From [Phialemoniopsis] sp. UDSM-2020 (lineage: Eukaryota > Ascomycota > Sordariomycetes > Thyridiales > Thyridiaceae): a DNA stretch of 64,000 nucleotides. The notes below the pieces were generated by a model. That model worked only from the letters and a program-made list of their open reading frames with translations. It made no database searches and was not told the DNA's origin. The DNA lies in NCBI GenBank assembly GCA_018873225.1, contig JAEILZ010000008.1, forward strand, positions 2,480,001 to 2,544,000. The letters run 5' to 3'. How positions within the stretch are numbered: the stretch's first letter is position 1; each line of letters opens with the position of its first letter. Both the position numbers and the translations under genes were made by a program. Shown in pieces: positions 1-13,200 of this stretch.

Positions 1-180
1 GTGGTCGTCATAGATAGCGACTCTCGCCTTGAGATCCTGTTTGTGCAACTCTCATTCCTTAAATTCCTCACGAAATCGATCCACTACGTTCGAGAAGGCC
101 TCAACAGTTCGCGAAACATCAAACGGCGGATCTTCGATTGATCGAATGTGCAGGCTGATCCCGGCGGTGTCAGCACAAGG
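1..180 (-). pseudogene. Possible coding fragment at the window edge
   Basis: Reading the minus strand from about 180 down to 1 gives a coding-like frame of about 59 codons rich in charged residues (FSNVVDRFREEFKE, then TGA at 52-54, then ELHKQDLKARVAIYDDH running off the edge). The TGA is either the true stop of a gene whose upstream exons I cannot place, or an in-frame nonsense change in a gene that continues beyond the window. No family is recognised. The context on the right is non-coding. It may be chance; the even mix of charged and hydrophobic residues is the only support. Confidence 0.2.
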
Positions 181-2186
181 GCACCTCTCTTTACAGGACG
201 AAAAGCCACTGGAAAGAGAAACGCGGGCTAAACGTGGGACACGATCTTCGTCTGTGGCTTCTGGTGCCCCCGAATGGCTGAGACACGGTGCCTGACTAGT
301 GCATCTAAAACCAATGCAGGTGGGGAGCACCGAACAGGGGGTGCTGCCGGCTTGTGCGACATCCTCCATCTTCCCCCATCCCTGGTCTTGATCCCGATTT
401 GGAAATACATTCGTTTCCTGTCTGGTGGTTCGCTCAGCCTGGAGAGAGACAGCTGAACTACAGACTCTGAGTATTTCCTCACCGAGCTGCATCTACACGC
501 TCGTAGGCGTACTTCAAACCTAATTCATGATGTAGGCGCTTCTAACATCAGCTTGCACCACAGGCTGGATTAGCCAAGATTGTGCATTGGGCAGAAACCG
601 GGCCGTTGATCTGATATAACGCCATCTAGCTATGCCACGTCAGTCCAGCCGGCTGCCCGACGTGTGAGTAGCGCGCTTCCTCACCTTGGGCGCTGTTGGC
701 GGCAAACCGATCTCTGTTGCCTGCCACGGATCGCTGCTTTGAGCGCATGAAGTCGACGCCCTCTTGGCGGGGCTGTTCGGTGCAGTAGTTTTGTCTGATC
801 ACGATCTTGTTTTCTCTTGTTTTCTTTTTTTGGTGCTCGTGCCTGAATCTGCAATTTCCCTTCCGGGCACGGTCCATGGAACCCAGCCAAACAGGTACTG
901 AAAAGGAAGTCTCGCGATGCAGAGGCAGGTCAGCATTGATGACGGAAATGAGGCGTCCCTTTGGCGCGCCAGGGTCAGTCAGGTTCCCAGCTCGCGCCCC
1001 TCCGCAGAATGACAGGCTACCAGGGCTCAGGAAACGAAACAAAAACGGTGCCCGTCCTTCCCAGCAGGCTGATCCTGGCCGGCGCCATCGTCATCGGCCA
1101 GTCTGTTCGCAAGAAACTCAAAACATTCGATGTCCCTCACCAGCACGTTGGCTGTCTTTTCGCCTCCTTGAAGATGCATGTCACACGTCACATCTTCACA
1201 GCGCGTCTCTTGATTCGCGCAGTGTTTACGGTCCAGGATTTCACGTGTCTGCCATCCCATGCCCTTCGTGCTGCGTGCAGCTGTCCCATCCTTCAAATGT
1301 GCCCAATCGCGGTGTGCCACATGTAGAACCAGTACAGAAGTGCAAAATAACGAAAATGAGCATCCATGAAACAGGAAAACCACTCCTGACAGGATTGTAG
1401 ATTCGTCATCAACGGAGAGCTTATCCGGCAGTTCGACTACCATCCTGCCCCATGTTGTAGTCTCTGATGACGGTTATTTGGAGGGCTATTCCACTGCGCA
1501 AAGCCATACATGTCAATACTTCGCAGGTATGGTTTATTCACCCTTCCTACCTCTGTACAGAGTATATAAAATATGTGACAAATTGAGGTGAACAAAGACA
1601 CGTACTTCGTAGACACAAACATGTGGCTCGCCAACAAGCAGGATTGTGAAACGAAACCCCATGCAAACACCGGTTCGTAGCCGGGGTTCCTGACTTCCCC
1701 AGGAACTCCCTTCGGCATGTCCGAGCGACCTGGTCCCGGCCGACTGGGCCAGGGTCGGTCCGCATCCTGGGCTTTGAGGCATGGTTACTCTGCACGAGGG
1801 AATAAGCAACAAGCATCACTGTTTCCAATGTCGAGCCAAGTGCCTCGATCAACGCAAGGCATTTCGTATATCTTTATTAAGGACCTAGCTTACCCTCTAT
1901 ATGACTATGCGTCATCATACTATCGCATTGGCTTAGGTGCTTGAATACTTTCTGGTCAGTCTTTCTTGGCTTGTTCCGGGAGCAGAGCAAGTCTTTCATG
2001 CCAAAGGACCTCTGCAATTTCGACACCGTTATTGTGTCTTCAGCGCTATAATTAGAACACTACATGGAAGAGAAGAAAAGGAATACGCGTGAAGAAACCA
2101 AGATGCTTTTTATCATTCTGTACCTAGTCGACCAGTATTGGGTTGATAGATCACAAATAACCCCTCCCTCTCCTCTCTATCCTACA
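181..2186. other. Intergenic, no supported gene
   Basis: About 2 kb between the edge fragment and the 3' end of GWT1. All open frames are short, overlap on both strands and lack protein-like composition. The last 150 bases before GWT1 (2040-2186) are AT-rich and probably include its 3' UTR. Confidence 0.5.
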
Positions 2187-3744
2187 CTACAGTCTTATCG
2201 AGATATCGTACATGTCTAGCACCACGGCAAAGACGGTGACAACAAGGGCGTACGCCACCAAGATGCCCATGGCAACAACAGGACTTACGTCCAGCGTCGG
2301 CACCGAGAGGTTGACGGCGCCCGTCAGCAGGTTGGCCACAAGGAAGACGGCGAGCCCATTGCGGTTGTACGCGCGCAGAACCCTGCTCGTGGCCGTGTCG
2401 TACGCCTCCCGCTCAGAGCGCGCATCGGCGGCGTTGTAGAACGCCGGGAAGAACACGGTGTCCACGAAGCAGCAGGCGAGGATCTGCACGAGGTTGAAGG
2501 CCGACACCCACAGGACGTAGGGCAGGTTGGCCATGCGGCGCGAGACGGTGAGCCCGGCGCCGTAGCGCACGTCGGTGGCGAAGAAGTAGAGCGCCATCCA
2601 GATGGCGGCCCAGATGCCCGTGATCATGAGCGTCGTGTAGCGCTGCGTGGCGCCCTTGTCCTTGCTGTTTGGGTTCAGGCTGCGGGGCAGGACGAACATG
2701 CCGGCGTCCTGGCCGGCGAGGAAGACGGCCAGGTAGCCGACGAAGCTGAAGATGCCCTCACGGTTCATCGAGATCAGGTCGGTCCGCGGGGCGGTGAGGA
2801 TGTATGCCTTGAGGCCGGTGCTCTCGAGCGCCACCTGGTAGAAGGCGGCCAGCAGGACGGCGAGGGCGGCGTAAGACGGGACGATCTTGAGCATCGACTG
2901 GAATATGGCCACGAAGGGCGGCAGTAGCCCCAGTGTGAAGAAGAAGTTCCAATGCACGCCGTATTCGGCGACGTGTTCTACATAGTCCACACCCTTGACG
3001 CTTAGCAGGCGGATGAAGCCAAGAGCAAGAAGAGGCAGAGAGTGGCGCAAAGAAGCGACGAGGCGCTTGCTGAGCGGTGTGGTCCGGCCGCTAGCCCGCT
3101 CCTTGAGGACGGGCCTGGCAGCGACGACACCGGAAGAAAAGACGAACGAGCCGACGCCGAGGTCCATCAGTGACGTACCCCAAGTCTCAACCTTGGCAAA
3201 ACGACGGGGGAAGACTTTGAAGTCTACCGCGAGGATGGCGATAGCGGTACTAACCATCATCCAGCCCCTATAGGTGGTGATGTACGGCTTCACAGATAGG
3301 ATGCTCAGGGGCTCGGCGCCAGCTGCCTTTGAGGCGGCATTGGGAGGCAGCTTAGGCTTCTTCCTGCTCCCCCCGAGATTTGGCGGCAAGGCATAAATTA
3401 GCACCGCCGGAGCGATGAGAAACAGATGCAACAAGGTTGGTGATCCGGAGTGCAAAGTGAATGCCAGTAGCATAGCCCCGACATTGAGCAGAAAGTCCAC
3501 GATGAACCCTAGTAGGGTGTAGGGTTTGAAGAATGACTGGCGAGCCTGCAGAACAGACCACAGAAGCATGGACACCTAGGCAGACGATCAGCCACTGCAG
3601 GGTCATGATAGATTTGCTTTACGGTGTTTCGCGACTCACCGTGGCGATGGCTGACACGTTAGCTATCTCCAAGACAGGGCCACCGGATAGGTTGGACACA
3701 AAGTCCTCCTTCCGCTGGCGATAGCTCGCCGTTGAGTCGGACAT
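2187..3744 (-). CDS. GWT1: GPI-anchored wall transfer protein 1 (inositol acyltransferase)
   Basis: Acylates the inositol of GlcN-PI during GPI-anchor assembly in the ER membrane, the step targeted by gepinacin/manogepix-type inhibitors (family knowledge). Two exons, complement(2187..3575, 3640..3744), encode 497 aa, close to the usual fungal length. Exon 1 gives a short luminal N-terminus containing the family-typical [15 protein letters not shown]. The 64-nt intron starts GTGAGT and ends CCTAG, and exon 2 resumes in phase with a segment reading [16 protein letters not shown]. The rest is a multi-span membrane protein with many hydrophobic helices, a conserved loop around residues 245-265 and a short hydrophobic tail. 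The start at 3744 is the first ATG upstream of the conserved N-terminus. It diverges from the Clp1-like gene across about 930 bp. Identity is secure from the N-terminal motif, topology and length. Confidence 0.92.
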
Positions 3745-4672
3745 GGCTTCTGCCTATGGATGAAAACGATGGACCGGATCGGCAGACAAAGTTGGTGATT
3801 ACATACAAGAAGAAAATAACACAGACAAGAATGAATTAAAGGGGCGTTTGGAATGTGTCACAGGTCGGCGCTTTTGATTGATAAATAAGGCTTCAATAGG
3901 TGGTGAGAACAGCTGTCAATCCGACCTGTCAGTCATCATCAAACGGATAATTTTAGCGGCCCCGAGGTCCCTAAAAGGTGGTCATAGCTCCCCACTCCAG
4001 TCCAGAAGACAGCCCCGTCGCCCAATCAGCATCTGAGATCCGGCGACCAGGCGTCTTTGTGCGGCCAGTAGCCAATCAGCCATGTCTTGGAACAACCTCC
4101 AACTTTAACGACATGTCAATGCTCTAATAGGGAAGTCCCTAATCGAGGAGAAACCTGGCTAAAGGTTTACTCCGTTAAATGATTACATGAGAGCGGCGGG
4201 CTGCCGGACTGAAAAGGCATCTTCCCCGGTTGGGAACTTTCATGTGAGACGTCATCATCACCGAAATACCGTTGAGATGGATGTACCCAATCTCCGAAGA
4301 GGGTGTGTTGAGGCGAGCTAGGTGGCTTTCTTTGATGTGTCTCTTTGTCCTCCATGTATCGCAAGACGGCGGAGCAACACTTTCTTTGTTGTGATTCCCG
4401 GCACGGGACTTTTTGCATCTTCTTTTAGATTTTTCTTTCATTTTGGCTTTTCGGCATTTAGTGTACCACTCCATCGGAGCGAGTGGACGTGTTGTTGGTT
4501 GTCTTTAAAGAAGCATGCTCTGATCTTCTCTGCGTGCTTCGTGGTTCACTGAGTGTCGTGAACTGGAACTCTGTCTCTCGTTCAAGCAAGCTTACCCTGA
4601 ATCTTGCACCCCTTATCAGAATTTGTCTGCTTTACCTAATTACACCCTGGAAATTTATCTTGTCCCAAAATC
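3745..4672. promoter_or_regulatory. Shared upstream region of GWT1 and Clp1-like gene
   Basis: 928 bases between two divergent starts. It contains scattered CCAAT-type boxes (for example AGCCAATCAGC near 4068 and CCCAATCAGC near 4020) within 60 bases of each other, consistent with a HAP/CBC-type promoter element. The half next to the plus gene is T/C-rich, as in fungal 5' UTRs. No ORF here looks coding. Confidence 0.4.
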
Positions 4673-5858
4673 ATGGATGTTCGAAAACAAAGACCTCCAA
4701 ACTTACAGCCTACATGGGTCATTCCTTGCCAGTCCTACGAACTCGACGGCCTCCCGAGAACTGCGTTCCGTGTTGCTCGTACTCCGGTTCGCACCGAATC
4801 TCCCATATCACCCTATGGTCTACCGATGCTTATGAACAACTCTACATCTGATTATGATCGAGCAGTGGTCCAGAAACTAGACACCCGTAGTAGGTCGGCG
4901 GACGAGAAGCGCATCGAGTTGAGATCTCTACCTTCGGCCACGGAAGGAACGTGCTTGACCGCGAGACTGCAGAGCGTTACTGTCGCCACTCCGACTGCCG
5001 AAGCGACACACGCAAATAGGGTTACCCTACCCAAGCCCCAAACGCTCCTCTCAGAGACGAGATCCATCCTTCTCGCAGACATCCCAGAGTCAAAAGCGAG
5101 CACTCTCGTGTCTGTTGTTGCGCCACGAACCCCTACTGCCACCTTGACGAGCCCAATACAACGCCGTAGTGGCATCCAAACTCGTCAGCAACTTCGGGCT
5201 TGGGGCCATGTTTACCTTGGTGATGCGATCAAGGCCGATGTCTTCGTCGCAGCGACTGCTCTGAGGGCCCGGACACCTAGCTCTGATAATACCAACGGCG
5301 AGACAACCGACCCAAACATCATGACGATCCGTGCCAGGGTACGGCCGCGGTCCCTGCAGCGCAGGCCGTTTGTGATTCAGCGCGATTTCAACATGGTCGA
5401 GCTTCGCGCCACCGTACCAGACCCAACGAGTTCACCGGAGCGCCCACAACGTCGGCACTCAGTACAACTCCCCCCTCGTGCGCCCCAGCACACCAAACAC
5501 CGACGACCCACCGTAGCCAATGTTCTACCACCAGTCGGTAACGAGCTTGGTCGTGCCATGATCCGTAGTAGCGAGACAATACCTATCCGTAAGTCAAGAA
5601 CATGCAATCTAGATTTCCCGTTGCCTGGTCGATCAATAGGATTAACTGTAAGGTGTAGATCTTGCATATGCGCGGATGCATCTGCCTGTCCTCGCTGCTT
5701 TGATAATGTCTGGCCATATTGACAAGGGCGATGTCATCGACCTTCCTCTGCCTCGCCCCGAAGCCTGGCTACAGACAGTAACTTATGTGTACACTGGCCA
5801 GGGAGAGCTTACAGAAGCTGTGAAGCAGAATATTACACACTTGGCGGGCAGGGTTTGA
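4673..5858 (+). CDS. Clp1-like (clampless-type) protein
   Basis: Exons 4673..5588 and 5659..5858 encode 371 aa. The 70-nt intron starts GTAAGT, carries a TTAACTG branch-like site and ends GTGTAG; joining gives a continuous frame (ETIPI-H-LAYARMHLPVLAALIM). The first 300 residues are Ser/Thr/Arg-rich and poorly structured. The last 65 form a compact conserved block with GDVIDLPLPRPEAW, a TVTYVYTGQGELT segment and a terminal NITHLAGRV. That C-terminal block and the overall length resemble basidiomycete Clp1 (needed for clamp-cell formation) and its ascomycete relatives, whose role is not established; this is family recall, not a search. The ATG follows a long T/C-rich leader. Its neighbours give no functional hint. 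Confidence 0.65.
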
Positions 5859-6566
5859 GAACACCCCAGCCAAGATGGAGGCAAAAGGCATGATGCCGAT
5901 GTTGAGAGCCCCTTTGTCCTGCTCTTCAGAAATGTGACAAGGTTGGATTTGAGCAAACGGGTATGCAAGGAGATGACATGAAAAGGAACGGGCAAAATTC
6001 AGTTCTGTAAGAGGGTTTGCTGGCTTCGCGATTTCCAGGAGCCAGAGCACAAGGTCCGAAGTTTAACCTTAACCATTTGAAATATCAATCTGGGCAAACC
6101 ACTATATTGGAACACTGGTTCCTGATTTTGCACATGATGTCTTCCTTCCTCTTGGTGTACAAAAGTAGGTAGTGAAAGCCGACGCGTCTCCCTCTTGTGG
6201 TGCAACATAACCGTGTCACTGCTCTCTCGTACCTTCCATTCTCAACCCTTCACTTTACATTCATCATTCCTTCTTTATTTTGATGCTGGATAAAGTCACT
6301 TGACTATTTTTGTCTCTTTGACTCACTCGTCCCACCATCGTAACATCAGGCAAACACGCAAGCAGTGCTGCGTCACTCCTTTATCTCCTTGGCCGCAGCA
6401 TCACATAGTCAAGTCAACGAACCATCCAACGCACCCATCACCACCGGTCTCGAGCTTGTCCGTCGAGTACTTCTACCTCAAAGTCATCATTTGTGTTAAC
6501 AAAATCAAAATCCCGCGGATCTGCAATACCCTCAAACGACGACCAAACTCAAACAAACAAGAGAAA
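5859..6566. other. Intergenic between Clp1-like and P-loop genes
   Basis: About 700 bases. The first half is probably the 3' UTR of the Clp1-like gene. From about 6210 to 6566 the plus strand is rich in C, T and CAAC/CAAA, typical of a fungal 5' leader. An open frame extends upstream of the chosen kinase start, but its composition is not protein-like. Confidence 0.4.
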
Positions 6567-7280
6567 ATGTCACTCATCCAACCCCTCATCTGGATCAACG
6601 GCTGGCCAGGCGTCGGCAAGCAGACCGTCTCGCAGTGCTTCACGGCCCTCGTCGGCGCAGACAAGGCCATCCTCATCGACGGCTACCAGTTCACCGACCA
6701 CCTCGACCTGCCGCCTGGAGCCCTGCACAGCCAGCAATCAAGCCAGCCCGACATTGACACCTTCGACTTCAGCCACGCATCAGAGGAAGAACAAGACGAA
6801 CGCCACGCCCGCAGAGAGGCCTGCTTCGCGCGCTACGTCGAAGCGCCCGAGTCGCTCTCCCGCGCCGTCATCTTCACAGACTGCCAGCCCGACGACGCGC
6901 GCGGGCGCGCCGAGGCCGCCGAGTACGAGGGCGCCGCGGCGAGGGCGGGCCGGCCCTTCGTGCCCGTGTACCTGTCCTGCGGCGAGGCGGAGCGCGGGCG
7001 CAGGGCGCGCTGCGCGGCGTCTCGCCCTGCGTCCAAGATCCGGCGGAGCCTGGCGGCCGAGGCGGCGAGGTCAAGGGGCGGCGGTCACCTGTTTCGTTTT
7101 ACTGGGCACGAGGGCCTCGTGGTGGACGTGACGGAGCGGACGGCGCACGAGGCGACGATGGAGATATTGATGTTTGTCAACCTGCTCATGGAGAAGCGCG
7201 TGCGGGACGGCGTGTCGAGCGAGGTGTGTACCCCTGTGGAGGGCCGGGAGCCCGAGTGGAAGCAGCTTGGTGGTAGGTGA
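6567..7280 (+). CDS. P-loop nucleotide kinase-like protein
   Basis: A single exon encodes 237 aa. A Walker A motif sits right at the N-terminus (GWPGVGKQT, residues about 11-19), followed by a short-chain kinase-like fold with a possible LIDGYQF acceptor segment near residue 37 and an Ala/Arg-rich centre. Small fungal P-loop ATPases of this type are usually annotated as AAA or chloramphenicol-phosphotransferase-like kinases; the substrate is unknown. The start is placed at 6567 (context AAAATGTC) because Walker A lies 10 residues downstream. An in-frame ATG at 6300 would add about 89 residues of Thr/His/Pro-rich sequence that looks like 5' UTR. The stretch 6900-7080 is much more GC-rich than the flanks. 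Confidence 0.7.
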   Translation: MSLIQPLIWINGWPGVGKQTVSQCFTALVGADKAILIDGYQFTDHLDLPPGALHSQQSSQPDIDTFDFSHASEEEQDERHARREACFARYVEAPESLSRAVIFTDCQPDDARGRAEAAEYEGAAARAGRPFVPVYLSCGEAERGRRARCAASRPASKIRRSLAAEAARSRGGGHLFRFTGHEGLVVDVTERTAHEATMEILMFVNLLMEKRVRDGVSSEVCTPVEGREPEWKQLGGR

Positions 7281-10200
7281 TGGAGAAGGGGAAAAGGGGG
7301 AAGGGAGACTGCTGGACGGATCTCTGAGCGAGGGTGGCTGAGGATTGTGAACGATAGAATGGACATGTTATTGGAAGCAGTTGCTACATTGCTATCATTC
7401 CTAGCGAGGAAAGGGGCAAAAACAAGGCTGCGCGATGGTCGCTGGTGACCCAGAATCTCAACTCTAGGAGCAGTCTCCAATTGTCTCTGCACAAATAGTC
7501 AATACCCTTGGCCAGAATTGGCTATTCTTCATTCTCGAAATCATCTTTCACGTCTTTGTCATTGTTCCTGTCATGTGCTTTAAGAGGTGAGCCCTTGTTC
7601 AAAAATGACACATCATCGTGTCCAGTCTTCAGGAGACGGACCCCTGGCATTCGAAAGTTTGGACGCAACCTGCCATTTGCTTCCATCATTTCGAGATAAA
7701 TGTTACAAACATTGGTATCTCACATGACGAAAAGAAAGCACTGTTTTGCGATTTCTGACAATATCAATCATGAGCCTAATTACTATCACTTCGACTCGAG
7801 AGCCTGGTTGCCACTCATACTCAGTCTGGACGAGGTGAAGAAATACACCACACAACGCAACTAAACGGAAGACAGGAAAAACGGTGCCAAGATTTCCATC
7901 AAAGACCCTCGGTCCAGCCGGCCCCTGCTCATCTTCAACGGCTTCTTCATGATTCTAGCCCGGGAGGGCCCCAGCATTAGCGGTTGAACCAAGGCAGGGC
8001 CAGTAGATGCACGTAATTCTGCATGACGCACGCCCTGGCCCTAGCCAGCAGAGAACACATCCGAGACAGACGACAAGAAAAGGATAAAAATACCAGGTCC
8101 AAGTCCTTGCCCAGTCTGCTTGTGTGAGTGGGATGATTCCCACTCCCATGTACGCACGTACAAAGGCCGGCCCTTTCTCCTCCCCCCACTCCGGGGACCT
8201 CCTCCACTTCTGCAAACCATGCACGAAGAGTGCAGATCTAAGCAAAAGACCGGGGGAGGAACCACTTGCGATATTTCGCTTATCATAGTATCTTCAAAGT
8301 GTGGGTGTTTCATGCAGGTGTTTCTTATTCTGGAGGTGCGGACTGGGCGACTTTGCTTGTCCGGCGGTACTTGTTCCTGTACTGTCGGAGGTCCAAAGGC
8401 CGGCTCCGCTCAAGTTTCGGCCGCCGGAGCCGCAGGTGGCGCCGATTTATGCTGGTGAGGGAGATGGGAGAGAAGAGAAGGGGGGCACCTTGCCTTGTCC
8501 AATCTGTGTCATAAATCTCATTTTCCTGTTGTCCTACCTCGGGATGACCTCAGTGTCTCATTGCAGATCATCTCTCTTGGGCGAAAGGGAGGGTGGTCGT
8601 TGCTAATTCCAGTCTGTACCTGTCTTTGGCCGGTCCCAGTTCGGTGGTTCCGAGGTATGTCATAGTTGGCGATGCGTGTGTACGTGTGTGTTCAACTCCC
8701 ACCCCCGTACTCTCCACCACCATCAAGGCGAAGAAGGGTTACTCCAGATACGGATCGTGTTTGACGTGCCGGGACATCGTCCCGGTCCAATAGCCCGGCC
8801 TCTCGACCCTTCCTCGTTTACAAGACGTGCGTTGCTCTATATTGTGGTGGTGTGGGCTTGATGTCAGTCATGTTCTTGGGGGTGAGGACGATCAGTTTGA
8901 CGAGGCTGAGGGCTGGGAAAGATTCTCGATGTGTCAGAATGCCATCATCAAGGCTACCCGTGTCGACTCAGCCGGTATTTCTGGACTGGCTGAGTGAGCT
9001 GTAAACTTCAAAATGGCTGCTGAGGTTGAGGCAAAGCGACAAGACCTCGCACCCCCCTAAGCACCCCCTTCTGCCTTACCAGCATTGCAAAAACATTTCC
9101 GCATTGCTCCTCCTCTCAAGGGTCCAGCACTTGCCGATATCGCTTGTGGCGCCTGTCAAGCATGAAAGACAATATCTCTCCCTCTCCCCCCCTCTTGATT
9201 CCAAACCGTTGCAGTTGTTTCCGCATACATGTCCGTGGGGGGCGAAAAACAGACCATATTTGCAGCAGCCAAAACTGACGTCTCATATTCTGGTGTTGCA
9301 TTCCCTCAGACAACAGCATGAGAAACGTCCTGGATATTGATACAGATGTGGCCCTGATTGGTATGGCGTGCGTGCTTGCGTGTAGTGCGGTCCGGCCGAG
9401 GGAAAGAGGAGGGAGAGCCCACCACCCTGCAGACGAGACTCCCTGCTTGCTGCAAATCCACAAACAGGCGTTGGAGCCAAGTGCCTTGTATGTACGTACC
9501 ATGCACGCACGGTGGAGAGCACGCATGTAGGTATGTAAAGCCGTGTGTATGTATGTGTGTGTGCGGGCACGCGTGTGCATGAGTGCGTGTGTATGAGTGC
9601 GTGTGTCTATGTATGCATGCAGAGGCAGGGATGCACCATTACCGGCTGGGGAATTGCTCGTTTCTTTTTCTTTTTCCTGCTTCCTTTTTGCCCAGTTTCG
9701 TGGAGAAGAAGGGTCGTGGCCGTCCAGTAGAATTGGAGGTAAGACCTATGTGCTTGCCAGAACGTCAACTCTGCAGCATATATGCGCAGCACGGGTGCTT
9801 TTGATGCAAGTTGTACTCGAGAAAAGGGTCCTTTTGAAAGATGGACGAAAGACGAGTTGTGTCATGGAAAACGATTCTGTGATTCAACATTATGCGGGCA
9901 GAATGGAGGCAGGAGAAAAAGCAACTTCTGATAAGTTAAAGGTGGTTCCGCAGACACGATTCGAGGGTCAGAAGTACCTCGAATGGGAAGTGACTTCCTT
10001 GGGCGACATTCCACCGGGAAGACAGCACATCTGGATCTAAACGGCAAGACTGGAGTGCTAGGCAATAGCTGAGAGGCCTTATTCATCAGCCCGATCCTTC
10101 GACAAAGTAAAGTATGTAGAGCTAAGGAAGATGCCGTTTCTACATCGTAAATATGGAGTCTCAAAAACGGGACCTCGTTCTATTTGCACATATAGAATCT

Positions 10201-13200
10201 CCACCTGGCGCCAGCTAAAGACGCTCTTGTTATTTATGCATGTCAGTATGGCGCAAGAAGAAGAGGATATGGGCGGGAGGCCAGACGGAGCGTTCCCACA
10301 GCGGAGTTCACTCGTTCCATCCATTCTTCTCCACGACCCTTCTTTTCCATCCTCTCCTCTTGCCAGTGGGTTTGCCGGGTTTCTTTCCTTTTTTTCCCTA
10401 TTCCTTCCCGAGACCCGTTGAAGAAGATCAGTCCATGTCAAAACGGGGCACGGTTGCCAGGAAAAAGAAATGTGTACATATGTTACACTCTTAGCATCGA
10501 TGGAGACAGACGGAGGAAAAAGCAACCATCACAAAAGTACACACCTGTCACTGCAGACACGCCCCCTCCTCTGTGCCGCTGTCTTCAGTAGCCCATCTCC
10601 TCTGGGACTGGCGCCATATGCATCATCGTAGTTAGATCGGAGGCGGTTCCTTTCGAGATAAGCTACCTACGGGCAGTCAATGGCCCAGTGTCAGCAGGCA
10701 ATTGCAGTATGTGGTGGTGTGTCTCTCTCACTGTGAGAAAGGTGTGTGTAGGGCCCATCTCCTCAATGCATCTTAGCCTGTTCTCAATAGCTCCCTTTCT
10801 TCCCCTCATCGGTTTTCCAGGACCAGGTTTTAGCTGACGATCCAAGATCACCCAAAATCGCAGTCAGCTGGGCGCAAGCGGGCCACGATCACTGGTGCCC
10901 TTGTTTTCTCGACCCTTCCTTGTTCTACCCTTTCTGGTCCTGGTCCGAGGTGTGCTGACCTTGAGCTCATGTGCCTACCCGAGATGGGATCGACCGGGCG
11001 CCCTTCTCGGTGAGATTTCGACACAAAGGGACCACGAAGGTACATACAGAGGCTGTGGCATCTGAGCGGGGTCTTGCATATCGCTCTCCTCTTTTTCAAT
11101 GTACCTATCATCTCACGTACCATCGAGCCAAGATGTTCTTGATCGGACGAACATAGTCCATGCTACGACACATACAACGCCAGACGGGGAAATGACTTGT
11201 CGTCAGCTCGATTACCCAAAGTCGCAGCCAGAGACGAGGATTCGGCTGCACCGGTTTCCCAAGGATCTCTGGCTCCTCTGGCCGAGGTCCCACCAGCGAT
11301 GCAACCTCGATGAAGTAAGAGCAGATGACAAAGACGAGACGAGTCGAATCGTGATACATGCCATACCAATTGGCGCAGCTGCCTACGATAACCGGGAGCC
11401 ATGTGCTATCAAGTGCTAGCTGAGGGCTACCCCATAAGAGCTAATAAAAGGCATAAAGAAACGAGAATGTCTCAGACAGTGAAACCCCTCTCCGCGTGCA
11501 AGTGAGACATACAGAGCCATCCAGACCTTCTCCGAGACTACGTAACTGATAGCCAACCTCGCTCCATCAAGAACCAAACACGAATGAAGAGCATCGAAAG
11601 AGAAACCAAGTTCAGATTCGATCGGGACACCCATTTCGTACACAGGCCTGTCAGAGCCAACCGAGAACGAATAAAGAGAGACAAGAGACAGACACACAAG
11701 AATGGTGGTGGGCGTGGTTTTCTTTGGTGTACTCCACAGGCATGCATGCATCGTCAGACGCAGGTCCGAGAGGAAGCGGTTAAGCGCGGTCCTGCTAGCA
11801 GCATCGGTAGCATCGTGTGGTGGGTGCGGGTTAGCGAGCAGAGAGCGGCGCAAGTAGGTAGGTATTGTAGGGTGTAGGGTGAGTGACATGCATGCACGTA
11901 TTTCCTCTTTTTCTTTCTTGGTCCAGCAAACGGCTGTAGGTATCTGATCTGGCCCCCCTCTCCGGAGTATTTCTCGCCGCTCTTGTATGTCCAGATATCC
12001 TGTGCGTTCGCTCATATGAGTTTGGCTGTCAGATATGACACGAAGAAAAAGTGCCGGGCTTGCCCTGACGTACGTTATGTAGTCCTCGTGTCTTTTTATA
12101 TCTTTGTGTCAGTTATCAAGTGAGGTTTCAACGTTGTCTGGTAAACACATGTATCTGGCAGTTTGCAGGTACCCCTGGCCATGGATCGTGGACTGGGATC
12201 AGGACCTCGTCCCTGGTCAGGAAAGGCATACGCGCACATCTTAATGACAGCCATTGTCATGCCAGGCATCGCAGAATTGCAATTCATGGATCTTTTCGAG
12301 ATTCAATGACCGCCACGGGGCCACTGGCGCACTGCAGCTAGACATTTGCAGTAGGCAATTACACTAGAACGGCTAGCACTTACAGAAGGGGGCTCTTTTG
12401 CTGATCGACAACCACGACTCCGGACGACCAAACACCAGACAAGCGGCTCTACACTTAGTAATGCACCTGGGCAGTTTGTACCGCATGTGCTTTCGATACA
12501 TTGGTGGGCTTATTCTGCACCTCTGGATCTGATATGATCTGCTCTAGCTTTGCCATTAGTCGGGGCAGTCTGAGCTGACGAGCCATCGCGGCTACACTAA
12601 GGCAAGCCCAGGTGGAGATAAAAGAGCAACAGATGCGGGAAACGCAGAGGCATCAATCCAGACATGTCGACCGTAAGCCGATTCTGCATTGCGCAACTGG
12701 TCGACCAACCTGGCGATTTTCTCACCACCGTTGCAATGTGAATACGCAAGGGGGGAAATCTGACAAGTCGTTCTTTGTCAGAAAAGAAATTGTTGGGACA
12801 AAGGTCAAGAGCGAGCGTAACTCGTCCATTGGGTCAGGGTTTCAATCGTCCATGTAAGTAGGATTCGAGATGTCAACCTCGAACCATCGTGGCCTTCTCC
12901 GTAACTCTCGTAGCTACCTCTTGCTCTCGCAATTCAAAGATTCCAGGGTATGCCCCGCCTGTATGCAAGGCCCCCCTCCTCAAGAAAAAGAGCACTGCCA
13001 TGATTCCACAAAGAGGGCCGCACTAAAAGACTCAAGGCCAAGGCAGAGCCTCGCTATCCAGCCCCCCCGTGCCCTCCAGCTCTTTCTCCTCCCGGACCCC
13101 TCTCTCGAATCATGATCCCAAGGCCGATATTCCCAGAAAAACTGCGGGGTTGCAAAGGACCAACGCGGCGCGCCGTGGGTCCAGAATCGGTAGCGCTGGA

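Noticed and set aside
12864..12890. Possible tRNA-like arm (GGATTCGAGATGTCAACCTC and a nearby TCGAACC)
   Set aside because: No cloverleaf can be built around it; stems and A box are missing. No tRNA or rRNA gene was recognised in the window.
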